Program-made: the position numbers and the translations under genes
From: Candidatus Phaeomarinobacter ectocarpi
Lineage (GTDB): Bacteria > Pseudomonadota > Alphaproteobacteria > CGMCC-115125
Reading direction: 5' to 3'
NCBI RefSeq assembly: GCF_000689395.1
Contig: NZ_HG966617.1
Span: 1,175,174-1,239,173, forward strand
DNA length: 64,000 nucleotides
Part shown: positions 16,892-26,882 of the stretch, one piece after another
Position numbering within the stretch: the stretch's first letter is position 1
How the letters are laid out: every line of letters begins with the position of its first letter
Notes under the pieces: generated by a model
The model's database searches: none
What the model was told of the DNA's origin: nothing
The model's input: only the letters and a program-made list of their open reading frames with translations

Positions 16892-18631
16892 TTAAGCAGC
16901 GTCGCTTTCGGGTGTGTCCGTATCGGCGCTGGTCGACGTCTCAGCCTGTTCGACCGCCTGTTCCGCTGCTGCTGCTTCAGCCGCTGCTTTTGCAGGTCGG
17001 ACCGGACGAAGGATAAATGCGGGAACGTGATCACCCATACCGATGATACGTTCCTGGCGGCCACCACCATTGCCGCGACCATTCCCGCCGTCACTGTTGT
17101 TACGACGGCGACCACGTCCACGCGGTGAGGGCGTTTCTACATCAGGCTGTGTTTCTGCAACGGACTCAGGTGCTTCTGTGGTTTCGCCAGATGCCTCCTG
17201 GTCCGTTTCACCGGTCTCGGACGCATCGGCGTCCTTGCTGCGACGGTTGCGTCCGCGGCCTCTGCCCCCGCGGCGGCGACCACGACGGGGCGTGCGTGCA
17301 GCATCGTTTTCAGATGATTGCGTTTCCGCGTCGTCGGTTTTTGCTTCAACGACCTCGGCGGCTTCAGGAACGTCTGCTGCTTCTGAAGTATTGACGTCTG
17401 CGGATTCTGCGGCTTCCGGTGTCGGGTCAGACGCCGTGGTTGCTGTCTCCTGCGCAGCAGACACTTCAGCTTCAGTCGAAAGGGCCGGGTCCTCCGCGGG
17501 CGACTCGGCTGAGGCCTCTTCGCCTGTCCAGTGCTCGATTTTCTGTTCAATTAGCTTTTCAACAGCATCCAGATATTTCTTGTCCTCAGGCGTCACGAGC
17601 GTAAACGCAGCACCATCACGTCCTGCACGGCCTGTACGACCGATACGGTGGACGTAATCTTCAGGGTGCGTCGGTACATCATAGTTGAAGACGTGACTTA
17701 CATCCGGGATGTCGAGGCCACGGGCGGCAACATCACTTGCAACCAATAGCTTCAACTCGCCGTCACGGAAGCGGCCAAGTGTCTTTGTACGGACGGACTG
17801 ATCTAGGTCACCGTGAATTGGTGATGCATCCAGGCCAGCCTTTGTTAGGGCGCGCGCCACGACGTCCACGTCGCGCTTGCGGTTGCAGAAGATGATCGCG
17901 TTTTTGAGCTTCTCAGACGCGATCATGTCGATGAGCGTCTTGCGCTTGTCCCGCGACCCGCATGTAACAAGCCGCTGAGTAATGTTTGTGTTGGTCGTGG
18001 ATGCCCGCGCCACCTCAATGCGGGCTGGCGCCTGCATGAAGGTATTGGCCAGATGTTCGATTTCCGGTGGCATAGTAGCGGAAAACAGCATTGTCTGCCG
18101 GGTGAACGGGATCAGCTTGCAGATGCGCTCAATGTCAGGGATGAAACCCATGTCGAGCATACGGTCGGCTTCATCGATCACCAGTGTCTGCACGCCTGTC
18201 AGCATCAGCTTGCCGCGCTCGATATGGTCGAGCAGGCGGCCAGGTGTCGCAATGAGAACATCAACACCACGGTCGATCTTCTTGTCCTGATCTCCAAAAG
18301 AGACGCCACCGATCAGCAGGGCCATGGAGAGTTTGTGATACTTGCCGTACTTCTCAAAATTCTCAGCAACCTGGGCAGCAAGTTCACGCGTCGGCTCAAG
18401 AATGAGGGAACGGGGCATGCGTGCCTTGGCACGGCCCTTCGATAGACGCTCGATCATGGGGAGCGTGAAGGAGGCAGTCTTGCCTGTGCCGGTCTGGGCG
18501 ATGCCCAAAATGTCGCGGTCGGCGAGTGCCTTCGGGATTGCCTGCGCCTGAATGGGCGTGGGCTCTGTGTAGCCAGATTCGTTGATGGCTTTCAGCAGGT
18601 CGGCGTTGAGGCCGAATTCGTCAAATGTCAT
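16892..18631 (-). CDS. DEAD-box RNA helicase with long disordered C-terminus (RhlE-like)
   Basis: A 579-residue protein. Residues 1-370 carry the helicase motifs in order: Q motif (EPTPIQAQAIPK), AQTGTGKTA, PTRELA, TPGRLLDH, DEADRMLDMGF, SAT, ARGLDIPDVSHV and HRIGRTGRAG. About 370-470 is an Ala/Glu/Ser-rich acidic stretch. About 470-545 has three Arg/Gly clusters (RRGRRRGGRGRGRNRR, RGRGRRRNN, GNGRGNGGGR), which suit RNA binding. ATG 18631 (MTFDEFGLN) fits the family; a TTG five codons earlier is possible. It probably remodels rRNA or mRNA, for example in cold or in degradation complexes. Confidence 0.92.
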   Translation of the reverse strand: MTFDEFGLNADLLKAINESGYTEPTPIQAQAIPKALADRDILGIAQTGTGKTASFTLPMIERLSKGRAKARMPRSLILEPTRELAAQVAENFEKYGKYHKLSMALLIGGVSFGDQDKKIDRGVDVLIATPGRLLDHIERGKLMLTGVQTLVIDEADRMLDMGFIPDIERICKLIPFTRQTMLFSATMPPEIEHLANTFMQAPARIEVARASTTNTNITQRLVTCGSRDKRKTLIDMIASEKLKNAIIFCNRKRDVDVVARALTKAGLDASPIHGDLDQSVRTKTLGRFRDGELKLLVASDVAARGLDIPDVSHVFNYDVPTHPEDYVHRIGRTGRAGRDGAAFTLVTPEDKKYLDAVEKLIEQKIEHWTGEEASAESPAEDPALSTEAEVSAAQETATTASDPTPEAAESADVNTSEAADVPEAAEVVEAKTDDAETQSSENDAARTPRRGRRRGGRGRGRNRRSKDADASETGETDQEASGETTEAPESVAETQPDVETPSPRGRGRRRNNSDGGNGRGNGGGRQERIIGMGDHVPAFILRPVRPAKAAAEAAAAEQAVEQAETSTSADTDTPESDAA

Positions 18632-19066
18632 GTAGTCTCGTTTCAAAAGGGACGGGGCTGGTTCGCAAACGCGAAGCGGCTGGCGTCAATCAAGAGCCTG
18701 TTTTAATGAAGCTTGGGCGTATTCCCGGGAGCATCAACAGACGTTCAAAGAAAGCGCCGCGCTTGTCATTGCGGCGCGCGAAAAGTGGCCCGGACCGGTC
18801 CGGTATCCACAAACAGACGCTGTCGCACGCAAGATGAAATTTCTCACCAACCGTGTCCGGCGGTACCCCGTTGCACACCCCAGTTGTAGTTGGGCAACAA
18901 CGAGACCGCACGGGTCAGGTGCGTCTATTTGCAGTGCAACATAAGAAAAAAGTCTGGAAAGTCAATGAACTCAACCACTAAGCGCTAGCGGAAAACTGCC
19001 ATTCCAATGTGAAGCAGTCATCGTTTTCAGCAACTATGGCTGGGAAGTCACATGTTTGACTGCCAA
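18632..19066. other. intergenic region upstream of the helicase gene
   Basis: These 435 bp separate the parE stop from the helicase start; both genes are on the minus strand. There is a perfect 14-bp palindrome CCGGACCGGTCCGG at 18790-18803, which may be a hairpin in a long helicase leader. No ORF or RNA gene is recognised. A long 5' leader is usual for cold-regulated DEAD-box genes, but that is inference. Confidence 0.4.
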
Positions 19067-21112
19067 CTAAATGTCCAGATCCGTCGCAAACTCGGCATTG
19101 TCCTGGATAAACCGGAATCGCAATTCTGGTTTGGTGCCCATCAACTCGCCGACACGGGTCTGGGTAAGATCCTGATCATCGTCGGGGACCATAACCTGCA
19201 GCAAAGTGCGGTGGCCCGGGCGCATGGTGGTTTCCTTGAGCTGGGCCGGCAGCATTTCACCCAGCCCCTTGAACCTGCTGATTTCGACCTTCCGGTTCGA
19301 GTTGAACTCACTTTCCATCAGTTGGTCTTTATGGGTGTCATCGACCGCATACATGGTCTTGCCACCCTGAGCGATGCGATAGAGCGGGGGCACAGCTAGA
19401 TACAAATGGCCATCTCGGATCAACTCGGGCATCTCCTGATAGAAAAATGTAATCAGGAGCGTCGCGATGTGCGCGCCGTCCACATCAGCATCAGTCATGA
19501 TGATGATTTTCTCATAGCGAAGGTCATCGTCGCGATATCTGGATCGGGTTTGTACCCCAAGCGCCAGGATCAGATCAGAGATCTGCTGGTTTTGCGCCTG
19601 CTTGGCGCTCGTCGCACTGGCAACATTCAGGATCTTGCCCCGCAAAGGGAGCACAGCCTGCGTCTTGCGGTCGCGCGCCTGCTTGGCAGAGCCGCCAGCT
19701 GAATCCCCTTCGACGATGAAGAGTTCTGAACCTGCAGACGAAGAATTGCTGCAGTCAGCCAGTTTCCCTGGTAGCCGAAGTTTACGTGTGGCGGTTTTGC
19801 GGTTGATCTCTTTTTCTTGCCGCCGCCGAAGACGCTCATCGGCTCTGTCGATGACCCAGTCCAGCAAGCGTGACGCCTGCTGAGGTTTCGAGGCGAGCCA
19901 TGTATCGAAATGGTCGCGGAGGGTCGTTTCAACCAGTCGCTGCGCGGAGGGAGAAGACAGCTTCTCTTTTGTTTGGCCAACGAACTCGGGTTCTCTGATG
20001 AAGACCGACAGCATGATGCAGGCTGTCCCCATCACATCGTCTGCAGTAATCGATGAGGCCTTCTTCTGGTTTGTAAGCTCGCCATACGCTTTAAGTGCTT
20101 TTGACAGCGCCGCGCGCAGGCCCGCCTCATGAGTGCCACCCTCGGTCGTCGGAATGGTGTTGCAGTATGAATTGCAAAATCCGTCATCATTGCCCAACCA
20201 AGCAATGGCCCACTCAACCGTGCCCGCGCTGCCCTTGGCTTTGAGCTTTCCAGAAAATGTTTCGCCAACAACGGTTTCCTTGCCTTCGATGGTCGTTGCC
20301 AGATAGTCGGCAAGGCCTCCCGGGAAATGCAGCGTGTCTTCAGCCGGTATCGTGGCATTGTCACCCAGGAGTTCGGGTGCACACTTCCATCGGATCTGCA
20401 CGCCGCCAAAGAGGTACGCCTTGGACCGCGCCATGCGATAAAGCCGGGCCGGTTTGAAATGTGCACTGGCACCGAAGATCTCAGGGTCGGCATGAAATGA
20501 AATTGTCGTGCCGCGTTTGTTTGTGGTCTTTCCGACCTTCTTAAGTTTGGTGACCGGATGGCCGCGCTCAAATCGCTGATGATAAATCTCTTTGTCGCGC
20601 GCGACTTCAACATCCAGCCGATCAGACAGCGCATTCACGACAGACACGCCTACGCCATGCAGACCGCCAGATGTCTCATAGACCTTGTCAGAGAATTTGC
20701 CGCCCGCATGAAGTGTGGTGAGAATGACTTCAAGGGCTGACTTGTCTTTGAACTTTGGGTGTGGATCAACGGGAATGCCACGGCCGTTGTCTGAGACAGA
20801 CAAAGAGCCATCGGCAAGCAACTCAACCTCTATGCGCGTGGCGTGGCCGGCCACGGCTTCGTCCATTGAGTTGTCCAGGACCTCGGCAAACAGGTGATGG
20901 AGTGCCCGCTCATCAGTGCCGCCGATATACATGCCCGGGCGCCGACGAACCGGTTCCAGTCCTTCTAGGACTTCGATGTCGCTGGCAGAGTATCCGCCTT
21001 TGCTCCGGGCGGCGGACTTTTTGGCCGATGTCTTACGGGCCGGTTTGGGGGTATCCCCCCCGAAAAGGTCGAGAGCACCTGTGTCGGTGGTTTTCTTAGT
21101 CGCGCGGGCCAT
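19067..21112 (-). CDS. parE: DNA topoisomerase IV subunit B
   Basis: A 681-residue type IIA topoisomerase ATPase subunit. After a basic tail (1-40) come YSASDIEVLEGLEPVRRRPGMYIGGTDERALHHL, the GHKL ATP site (EVLDNSMDEAV, DNGRGIPVD, GGLHGVGVSVVNALS), the transducer, and the TOPRIM segment with ELFIVEGDSAGGSAKQARDRKTQAVLPLRGKILNV and MTDADVDGAHI. Length and the short TOPRIM part separate it from GyrB (about 800). ATG 21112 (MARATKKTTD) is chosen because the in-frame extension has no family match. Function: decatenation of daughter chromosomes with ParC, which is not in this window. Confidence 0.94.
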   Translation of the reverse strand: MARATKKTTDTGALDLFGGDTPKPARKTSAKKSAARSKGGYSASDIEVLEGLEPVRRRPGMYIGGTDERALHHLFAEVLDNSMDEAVAGHATRIEVELLADGSLSVSDNGRGIPVDPHPKFKDKSALEVILTTLHAGGKFSDKVYETSGGLHGVGVSVVNALSDRLDVEVARDKEIYHQRFERGHPVTKLKKVGKTTNKRGTTISFHADPEIFGASAHFKPARLYRMARSKAYLFGGVQIRWKCAPELLGDNATIPAEDTLHFPGGLADYLATTIEGKETVVGETFSGKLKAKGSAGTVEWAIAWLGNDDGFCNSYCNTIPTTEGGTHEAGLRAALSKALKAYGELTNQKKASSITADDVMGTACIMLSVFIREPEFVGQTKEKLSSPSAQRLVETTLRDHFDTWLASKPQQASRLLDWVIDRADERLRRRQEKEINRKTATRKLRLPGKLADCSNSSSAGSELFIVEGDSAGGSAKQARDRKTQAVLPLRGKILNVASATSAKQAQNQQISDLILALGVQTRSRYRDDDLRYEKIIIMTDADVDGAHIATLLITFFYQEMPELIRDGHLYLAVPPLYRIAQGGKTMYAVDDTHKDQLMESEFNSNRKVEISRFKGLGEMLPAQLKETTMRPGHRTLLQVMVPDDDQDLTQTRVGELMGTKPELRFRFIQDNAEFATDLDI

Positions 21113-21334
21113 GGGGCTCCAATGGTCTTGATCTCGGATCGGCAAAGCACTCACGAGCGCTATGCCGCGGTTGCGGGGTAGGGCAAGGCATGAGGTACTT
21201 GATTCGCCTAGAGTTTACCTCGCCTTCACGGCAAGGGTTTGTCCAATCCCAGCGACCACCGCTTTTTTTCTGGTAATGTCTGGCAAAATTGCCATTTGCG
21301 AACAGAACCACAAGTCCAATTTGGGGGAATTTTG

Positions 21335-22648
21335 ATGTCCGGGACAAACATTTCGTCACCACTGACGCTGCCATGTGGCGCTGTGCTGAAAAACCGATTT
21401 GCCAAGGGTGCGATGACAGAAGGCCTGGCTGACGCGCGCAATCAGGCCACGGAACGGCATGCCCGGCTCTATGGTCGGTGGGCGGACGGAGGCAGCGGCA
21501 TGCTGCTGACCGGCAACGTGCAGGTGGATGGCCGATATCTTGAGCGCCCTGGAAATGTTGTGATCGAAGGCCCTCAGTCCAATGAGCAGCTTTCTGCCTT
21601 GGCCGCTTTTGCAAAAGCGGGGACACGCAACAACACGCATCTGTGGATGCAGCTTTCTCATGCCGGTCGTCAAACGCCAGCAGCTGTAACCAGCGAACCG
21701 GTGGCGCCATCTGCCATTGAAGTGAAGATGCCAGGCGGCCAGTTCGGCAAACCACGGGCGCTGACAGTTGAGGAAATCAAAGACATCATTGAGCGTTTTG
21801 CTTTTGCGGCTGGTGTCGCCAAAGACACGGGCTTCACTGGCGTGCAGGTGCATGCAGCTCACGGCTATCTGATTTCAGAGTTTTTGAACCCACTGGTAAA
21901 TCAGCGAATAGACGAGTGGGGTGGGTCTCTTGAAAACCGCGCGCGCCTCTTGATGGAAACTGTCAAGGCGGTGCGTGACAAGGTGGGTGCTGAGTTTCCG
22001 ATTTCCGTGAAACTCAATTCGTCTGATTTCCAGAAGGGCGGCTTCAGTCATTCAGACTCCATCAAAGTCGCAAGCTGGCTGGATGAAGCAGGGCTCGATC
22101 TGCTGGAAGTCTCCGGCGGCAATTACGAACAGCCAGTCATGATGGATACGGAGGGCTTTGAACCGGTCTATGAAGAAAAAGTCCGATCCTCAACGCGCAA
22201 GCGAGAGGCTTACTTTCTTGAATATGCCGCTGACATGGCGAAAGCAGTAAAGAACACACCGCTCATGGTCACCGGTGGGTTCAGAACCGTCGAAGGCATG
22301 AATGAAGCATTGGAATCCAATGATGCCGATGTCATCGGTATCGCGCGTCCGCTCTGCGTGGAGTCTGATCTCCCGCAGCAAATGATGGATGGCAAGGTGA
22401 CTGAAGCAAAAAAATGGGAGAAGACCTTCCGCCTCGGGCCGACCCGGATACTTGGTCCAAACAGTCCGATCGATCTTTTCCGTGGTCTCAATGCCTGGGG
22501 CGCGCAAGGTTGGTACTGCCTCCAGCTTATTCGCATGGGGGACGGTCAGGATCCAGATACCGGTATGAGCACGTTCAAAGCACTCAGACGCTACATGGGA
22601 AATGAGCAAAAGGCAGCAAAAGCCATGAACGCTGCGCGAGCTGCGTAG
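21335..22648 (+). CDS. NADH:flavin oxidoreductase, Old Yellow Enzyme family
   Basis: A 437-residue FMN enzyme of the OYE family. It shows LPCGAVLKNRFAKGAMTEGLAD near 14-35, THLWMQLSHAGRQ, VHAAHGYLISEFLNPLVNQRIDEWGGSLENRARLLMETVKAVR (His and Asn for substrate, plus the FMN region) and MVTGGFRT with IGIARPLCVESD for phosphate binding. No C-terminal Fe-S/FAD domain is present, so it is the short form. ATG 21335 is preceded by GGGGGAA. It is divergent from parE. The probable reaction is reduction of activated C=C bonds; the physiological substrate is unknown. Confidence 0.9.
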   Translation: MSGTNISSPLTLPCGAVLKNRFAKGAMTEGLADARNQATERHARLYGRWADGGSGMLLTGNVQVDGRYLERPGNVVIEGPQSNEQLSALAAFAKAGTRNNTHLWMQLSHAGRQTPAAVTSEPVAPSAIEVKMPGGQFGKPRALTVEEIKDIIERFAFAAGVAKDTGFTGVQVHAAHGYLISEFLNPLVNQRIDEWGGSLENRARLLMETVKAVRDKVGAEFPISVKLNSSDFQKGGFSHSDSIKVASWLDEAGLDLLEVSGGNYEQPVMMDTEGFEPVYEEKVRSSTRKREAYFLEYAADMAKAVKNTPLMVTGGFRTVEGMNEALESNDADVIGIARPLCVESDLPQQMMDGKVTEAKKWEKTFRLGPTRILGPNSPIDLFRGLNAWGAQGWYCLQLIRMGDGQDPDTGMSTFKALRRYMGNEQKAAKAMNAARAA

Positions 22649-22711
22649 ACGGCCCATTCGGGTGCACAGGTCTTTTGATCCGTACTCAGATTAACATGAT
22701 TGCAAAAAAGC

Positions 22712-22762
22712 GACGGCCCCGCCTTGGTGGATGCAGCGCATCTCGCGGGGCCGTCTTTCTTT
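22712..22762 (+). terminator. intrinsic terminator after OYE gene
   Basis: GACGGCCCCGC (22712-22722) pairs with GCGGGGCCGTC (22745-22755), followed by TTTCTTT. AAAAAA just before it allows weak action on the other strand. Confidence 0.75.
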
Positions 22763-23347
22763 GGGAGATATCTCCCGCCCGAACCTTAGGGCCGGGCTAA
22801 AATCAAGGTCGCGTTTCAAACCTCGCCCGGATCGAGGAAAGCCGGGAACTGCTGAACTCTCCTGTTGCCACGCGGGCAACTTTGGGGGCCAGAGGTAGGG
22901 ACTGCGCGATGAAAAGCGCCTGTAAATCCACCTGGCTGCCGGACAGTCCGGTCAGTGCACATCATGTGGATGTGCCAATGTGTGAAACGTCGAACCTTCA
23001 AACGCTTGGTACAGATACTGATCTTGAGTAGGACCCCTTCTGGGTCTTGCAGTCAGTCTGGCCCGGCGTGCCAACCACAAATGAGCGCTGGCTTGTGCAT
23101 GGGTTAAGCGAAAATCGCGTGAGCGCGCGTGGTATCGCGCCATTCCAGAGTGTCTGCGGAAGAACCGGCTGGTCCTACAAAGGTGCCCAATACGTGGGTG
23201 GCGTCATCGTTCAAACCTCCCTTGTTGTTGTGCTCAAAGTCTGAATCTCTTTGCAGTGCAGCATCAAGGGATATCGAGTCAGCCTTGCTGACCGTTCGGC
23301 AAAAACATGAGTCTTTCTGCCATTGTCCGTACACAAATAAATTTACG
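22763..23347. other. gene-free stretch between two terminators
   Basis: About 585 bp between the OYE terminator and the glnA terminator. No protein family, tRNA, RNase P, tmRNA or SRP RNA is recognised. A 40-codon plus-strand ORF (22909-23031, MKSACKSTWLPDSPVSAHH...), a 76-codon minus ORF from a GTG at 23334, and a 10-codon minus ORF (MTPPTYWAPL) behind a good GGGAGG at about 23205-23215 can be read, but none is convincing. A GTTGCC/GGCAAC hairpin lies near 22864-22880. It could hold a small RNA or a decayed gene. Confidence 0.35.
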
Positions 23348-23382
23348 AAAAATTAAGGCCGGAGCTTTCGCTCCGGCCTTAA
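23348..23382 (-). terminator. intrinsic terminator of glnA
   Basis: TTAAGGCCGGAGC (23353-23365) pairs perfectly with GCTCCGGCCTTAA (23370-23382) around TTTC. Read on the minus strand it is followed by five T residues. Confidence 0.85.
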
Positions 23383-23411
23383 GGCAACAATATTGATTCT
23401 AAGAGTGAATC

Positions 23412-24818
23412 TTAGACCGAGTAGTACATGTCGTACTCAATTGGGTGCGGAGTCATTTCGTAGTTCATGACTTCTTCCCACTTGAGTTCCATGTAGCCAT
23501 CGATCTGGTCATCAGTGAACACGCCACCCTTCTTGAGGAAGTCGCGGTCTGCATCAAGAGCATCAAGAGCTTCGCGCAGCGAGCCGGCAACCGTTGGCAC
23601 TTCTGCCAGTTCTTCAGGCGGCAGTGAGTAAAGGTCCTTATCCATTGGCTCACCTGGATGGATCTTGTTCTCGATGCCATCAAGACCCGCCATCAGCATT
23701 GCGGTGAATGCGAGATATGGGTTTGCGGTTGGATCCGGGAACCGGATCTCAATGCGCTTCGCCTTGGGGCCGGATCCGTGCGGAATACGGCAAGAGGCAG
23801 AACGGTTGCGAGCAGAATAAGCCAACAACACCGGTGCTTCATAGCCGGGGACCAGACGCTTGTAGGAGTTGGTCGACGGGTTGGTGAAGGCGTTGATAGC
23901 TTTGGCGTGCTTCAGAATGCCACCGATGTAGTGCAGGCACATCTCTGAAAGATCGGCATAGGCAGAGCCGGCGAACAGAGGCTGACCATCTTTCCAGATT
24001 GATTGGTGGCAGTGCATGCCAGTGCCGTTGTCACCGAACACAGGCTTCGGCATGAACGTGGCTGACTTGCCATAGGCATGTGCCACGTTGTGTACAACGT
24101 ACTTGTAGATCTGCAGCTTGTCGGCGACGCGAACCAGCGTGTCGAATTTCATGCCAAGCTCGTGCTGAGCAGCAGCCACTTCGTGGTGATGCTTTTCAGT
24201 ATCGACGCCCATTTCCTTCATGACCGTCAGCATTTCAGAGCGCAGGTCCTGCGCGCTGTCGATCGGGTTCACAGGGAAGTAGCCGCCCTTCGTACGCGGA
24301 CGGTGACCAAGGTTGCCGATTTCATATTCAGTGCCGGTGTTGGTTGGCAGTTCAACCGAGTCAACGCGGAACCCAGTGTTGTATGGATCAGAGGAGAACT
24401 GAACGTCATCAAAAACGAAGAATTCAGCTTCCGGACCAAAATAGGCCGTGTCGCCCACACCAGACTGCTGCAGATAGGCGAGTGCCTTCTTGGCGGTGGT
24501 GCGTGGGTCACGTTCGTAGGCCTGGCCTGACGTATCCACGATGTCGCACATGATTGCGAGTGTGGTTTGTGCGTAAAACGGATCAATGACGGCAGTATCC
24601 GGATCCGGCATCAAGACCATGTCGGAGTCATTGATAGCTTTCCAGCCGGCGATTGAAGAGCCGTCGAACATGGTGCCGTCGGCGAAGAGATCTTCGTCCA
24701 CGAGGTCCGGGTCGAAGGTAACGTGCTGCATCTTGCCACGCGGATCGGTGAAGCGAAGATCGACATACTTGATGTCTTTCTCCTTGATCATCGCCAAGAT
24801 TGAAGCTGCATCGGACAT
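23412..24818 (-). CDS. glnA: glutamine synthetase type I
   Basis: A 468-residue GSI enzyme that makes glutamine from glutamate, ammonia and ATP. Present are [81 protein letters not shown] and [10 protein letters not shown]. The adenylylation Tyr is Tyr397 in DLYSLPPEE, so activity is probably tuned by GlnE. ATG 24818 (MSDAASI) gives the E. coli length and a 9-base gap to AAGGAAAGGA; an ATG three codons earlier overlaps that ribosome site. It lies 119 bp downstream of glnB on the same strand, the usual glnBA unit. Confidence 0.97.
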   Translation of the reverse strand: MSDAASILAMIKEKDIKYVDLRFTDPRGKMQHVTFDPDLVDEDLFADGTMFDGSSIAGWKAINDSDMVLMPDPDTAVIDPFYAQTTLAIMCDIVDTSGQAYERDPRTTAKKALAYLQQSGVGDTAYFGPEAEFFVFDDVQFSSDPYNTGFRVDSVELPTNTGTEYEIGNLGHRPRTKGGYFPVNPIDSAQDLRSEMLTVMKEMGVDTEKHHHEVAAAQHELGMKFDTLVRVADKLQIYKYVVHNVAHAYGKSATFMPKPVFGDNGTGMHCHQSIWKDGQPLFAGSAYADLSEMCLHYIGGILKHAKAINAFTNPSTNSYKRLVPGYEAPVLLAYSARNRSASCRIPHGSGPKAKRIEIRFPDPTANPYLAFTAMLMAGLDGIENKIHPGEPMDKDLYSLPPEELAEVPTVAGSLREALDALDADRDFLKKGGVFTDDQIDGYMELKWEEVMNYEMTPHPIEYDMYYSV

Positions 24819-24937
24819 AGGCGTCATTCCTTTCCTTGTGGTCTTAACGCTTTGGACCCTTGAGTTGCGGGTCCGTGTTGCCTGGTCATTTTGCTGCCGG
24901 ATATTTGCTTCCGGCCGCGATTTAAAATTCTGCCGCC

Positions 24938-25369
<432 letters not shown>

Positions 25370-25391
25370 TCACTGAATACGTGGGCCACAT

Positions 25392-25407
25392 AGCACGCCT
25401 CATGCCA
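25392..25407 (-). promoter_or_regulatory. sigma54 (RpoN) promoter for glnB-glnA
   Basis: Read on the minus strand the sequence is TGGCATGAGGCGTGCT. It matches the -24/-12 consensus TGGCACG-N4-TTGCW with GG and GC correctly spaced and two mismatches. The start would fall roughly 105 nt before the glnB ATG. The position agrees with nitrogen control of glnBA. Confidence 0.6.
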
Positions 25408-25490
25408 GAGAGGCTGGCGTTCAAAAGCCCAATGGAATCAAAGATTTCGTTAATCTCTGTGGCCGACAAACCTGACGGCGAACCTGTTAT

Positions 25491-25507
25491 TGCACAAAAA
25501 TAGATCA
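25491..25507. promoter_or_regulatory. possible NtrC enhancer site
   Basis: TGCACAAAAATAGATCA agrees with the NtrC site TGCACC-AAAAT-GGTGCA at 13 of 17 positions. It lies about 100 bp upstream of the sigma54 element, a normal enhancer distance. Only one such site is seen, and its right half is weak. Confidence 0.4.
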
Positions 25508-25669
25508 CCAAGCCTAAAATATGTGCATTTGGGCCGCCTGTTTCTTCATCACATACATCCAGATCCTATGGTCGCGTCCACATCTTGTGTGATGCTTGCC
25601 AAGCTTCCGCGGTTGCTGGCATGTGAAGGACGAACCGAATTTGCTTCTGTCTGAGAGTGCTCGATACAG

Positions 25670-26836
25670 ATGAAGGCCCCCAATCCAGTATACGGATCCC
25701 AAGGGACAACGATCTTTGCCGTAATGTCCGGACTCGCCGCTGAGGCTGGCGCCATCAATCTTGGCCAGGGATTTCCAGATGACGAAGGCCCTGACGATAT
25801 CCGGGCCGCCGCAGCGCAGGCCATTGTAAACGGCCCAAATCAGTATCCGCCGATGATGGGTGTCCCAGAACTGCGGCAGGCGGTAGCCACTCATGCAGAT
25901 CGCTTTTATGGGATGGGCCTTGACTGGCAAAGCCAGGTGCTCATCACTTCTGGCGCGACGGAAGCGTTGGCGGCAAGTCTTGGTGCCTTGCTGAAGCCAG
26001 GCGATGAAGCAATCCTCATAGAGCCGTTCTTCGATACCTACCTGCCTGTGATCGAAGCTGCCGGAGCAACTGCACAGTGCGTAGCACTTCATCCGCCGAA
26101 CTGGACGCTGGAGCTCGATGAGCTGGAAGCCGCATTCTCAGACAAAACCAAATTGATACTGTTGAACACGCCACATAATCCGTTGGGACGGGTGTTCAGC
26201 CACAGTGATCTGGTGGCCATCGCGGATGCGTGCATTCGGCATGATGTCGTCGCCGTGTGCGACGAGGTTTATGAGCACATGGTGTTCGATGGGATGCAGC
26301 ACACGCCGCTCATAACGCTCCCCGGCATGTCCGATCGGACGGTTCGGATACAATCTGCTGGCAAGATATTTTCTCTTACCGGCTGGAAAGTTGGATTTAT
26401 TTCAGGCTCGGCGGACCTGGTAAGTTTGATTTCAAAAGCGCATCAGAATCTTGTTTTTACAACGCCACCCGGGCTGCAGATTGGAGTAGCTTACGGGCTT
26501 GGAAAAGATGACGCGTTTTTCACAGAACAGTCGGGTGACCTTGCGTCAAAGCGCGACATTCTGCGTGCAGGACTGGAGGCAATCGGCTTTGACATCAGCC
26601 CCTGCCAGGGCACGTACTTTTTGACCGCCGATATCCGGCCTCTTGCGGGCGATGAACAGGATATCGACTTTTGCAAACGCATTACAACTGAAGCAAAGGT
26701 TGCAGCGGTGCCCATCAGCGCGTTTTATGCGCCCAACTCAAATCACAAGTCACACCATTTCATTCGTTTTTGTTTTTGCAAGCAGCCTGCGGTGCTCGAA
26801 GAAGCATGCAATCGCCTCTCGCACTATCTGCGCTGA
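25670..26836 (+). CDS. class I/II pyridoxal-phosphate aminotransferase
   Basis: A 388-residue fold-type-I aminotransferase. It shows AINLGQGFPDDEGPDDIRAAA, PNQYPPMMGVPELRQAVA, TSGATEALAASLGALLKPGDE, LLNTPHNPLGRVFS, VCDEVYEHMVFDG and the PLP lysine Lys232 in SAGKIFSLTGWKVGF. The pattern resembles methionine/kynurenine aminotransferases (the YbdL/KAT group), as judged from NLGQGFP and DEVYEHMVFDG. It is divergent from glnB with 393 bp between them and stands 46 bp before a thiolase-like gene. A nitrogen-related role is possible but not shown. Confidence 0.88.
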   Translation: MKAPNPVYGSQGTTIFAVMSGLAAEAGAINLGQGFPDDEGPDDIRAAAAQAIVNGPNQYPPMMGVPELRQAVATHADRFYGMGLDWQSQVLITSGATEALAASLGALLKPGDEAILIEPFFDTYLPVIEAAGATAQCVALHPPNWTLELDELEAAFSDKTKLILLNTPHNPLGRVFSHSDLVAIADACIRHDVVAVCDEVYEHMVFDGMQHTPLITLPGMSDRTVRIQSAGKIFSLTGWKVGFISGSADLVSLISKAHQNLVFTTPPGLQIGVAYGLGKDDAFFTEQSGDLASKRDILRAGLEAIGFDISPCQGTYFLTADIRPLAGDEQDIDFCKRITTEAKVAAVPISAFYAPNSNHKSHHFIRFCFCKQPAVLEEACNRLSHYLR

Positions 26837-26882
26837 CTTGGACTGATATTCGCTAAACACAAAAGTCTGTTCAGGAGAAACC

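Noticed and set aside
22820..22960. RNase P RNA candidate, from GAGGAAAG followed by CCGGG
   Set aside because: Only that short string fits; the other conserved RNase P segments are absent on both strands.
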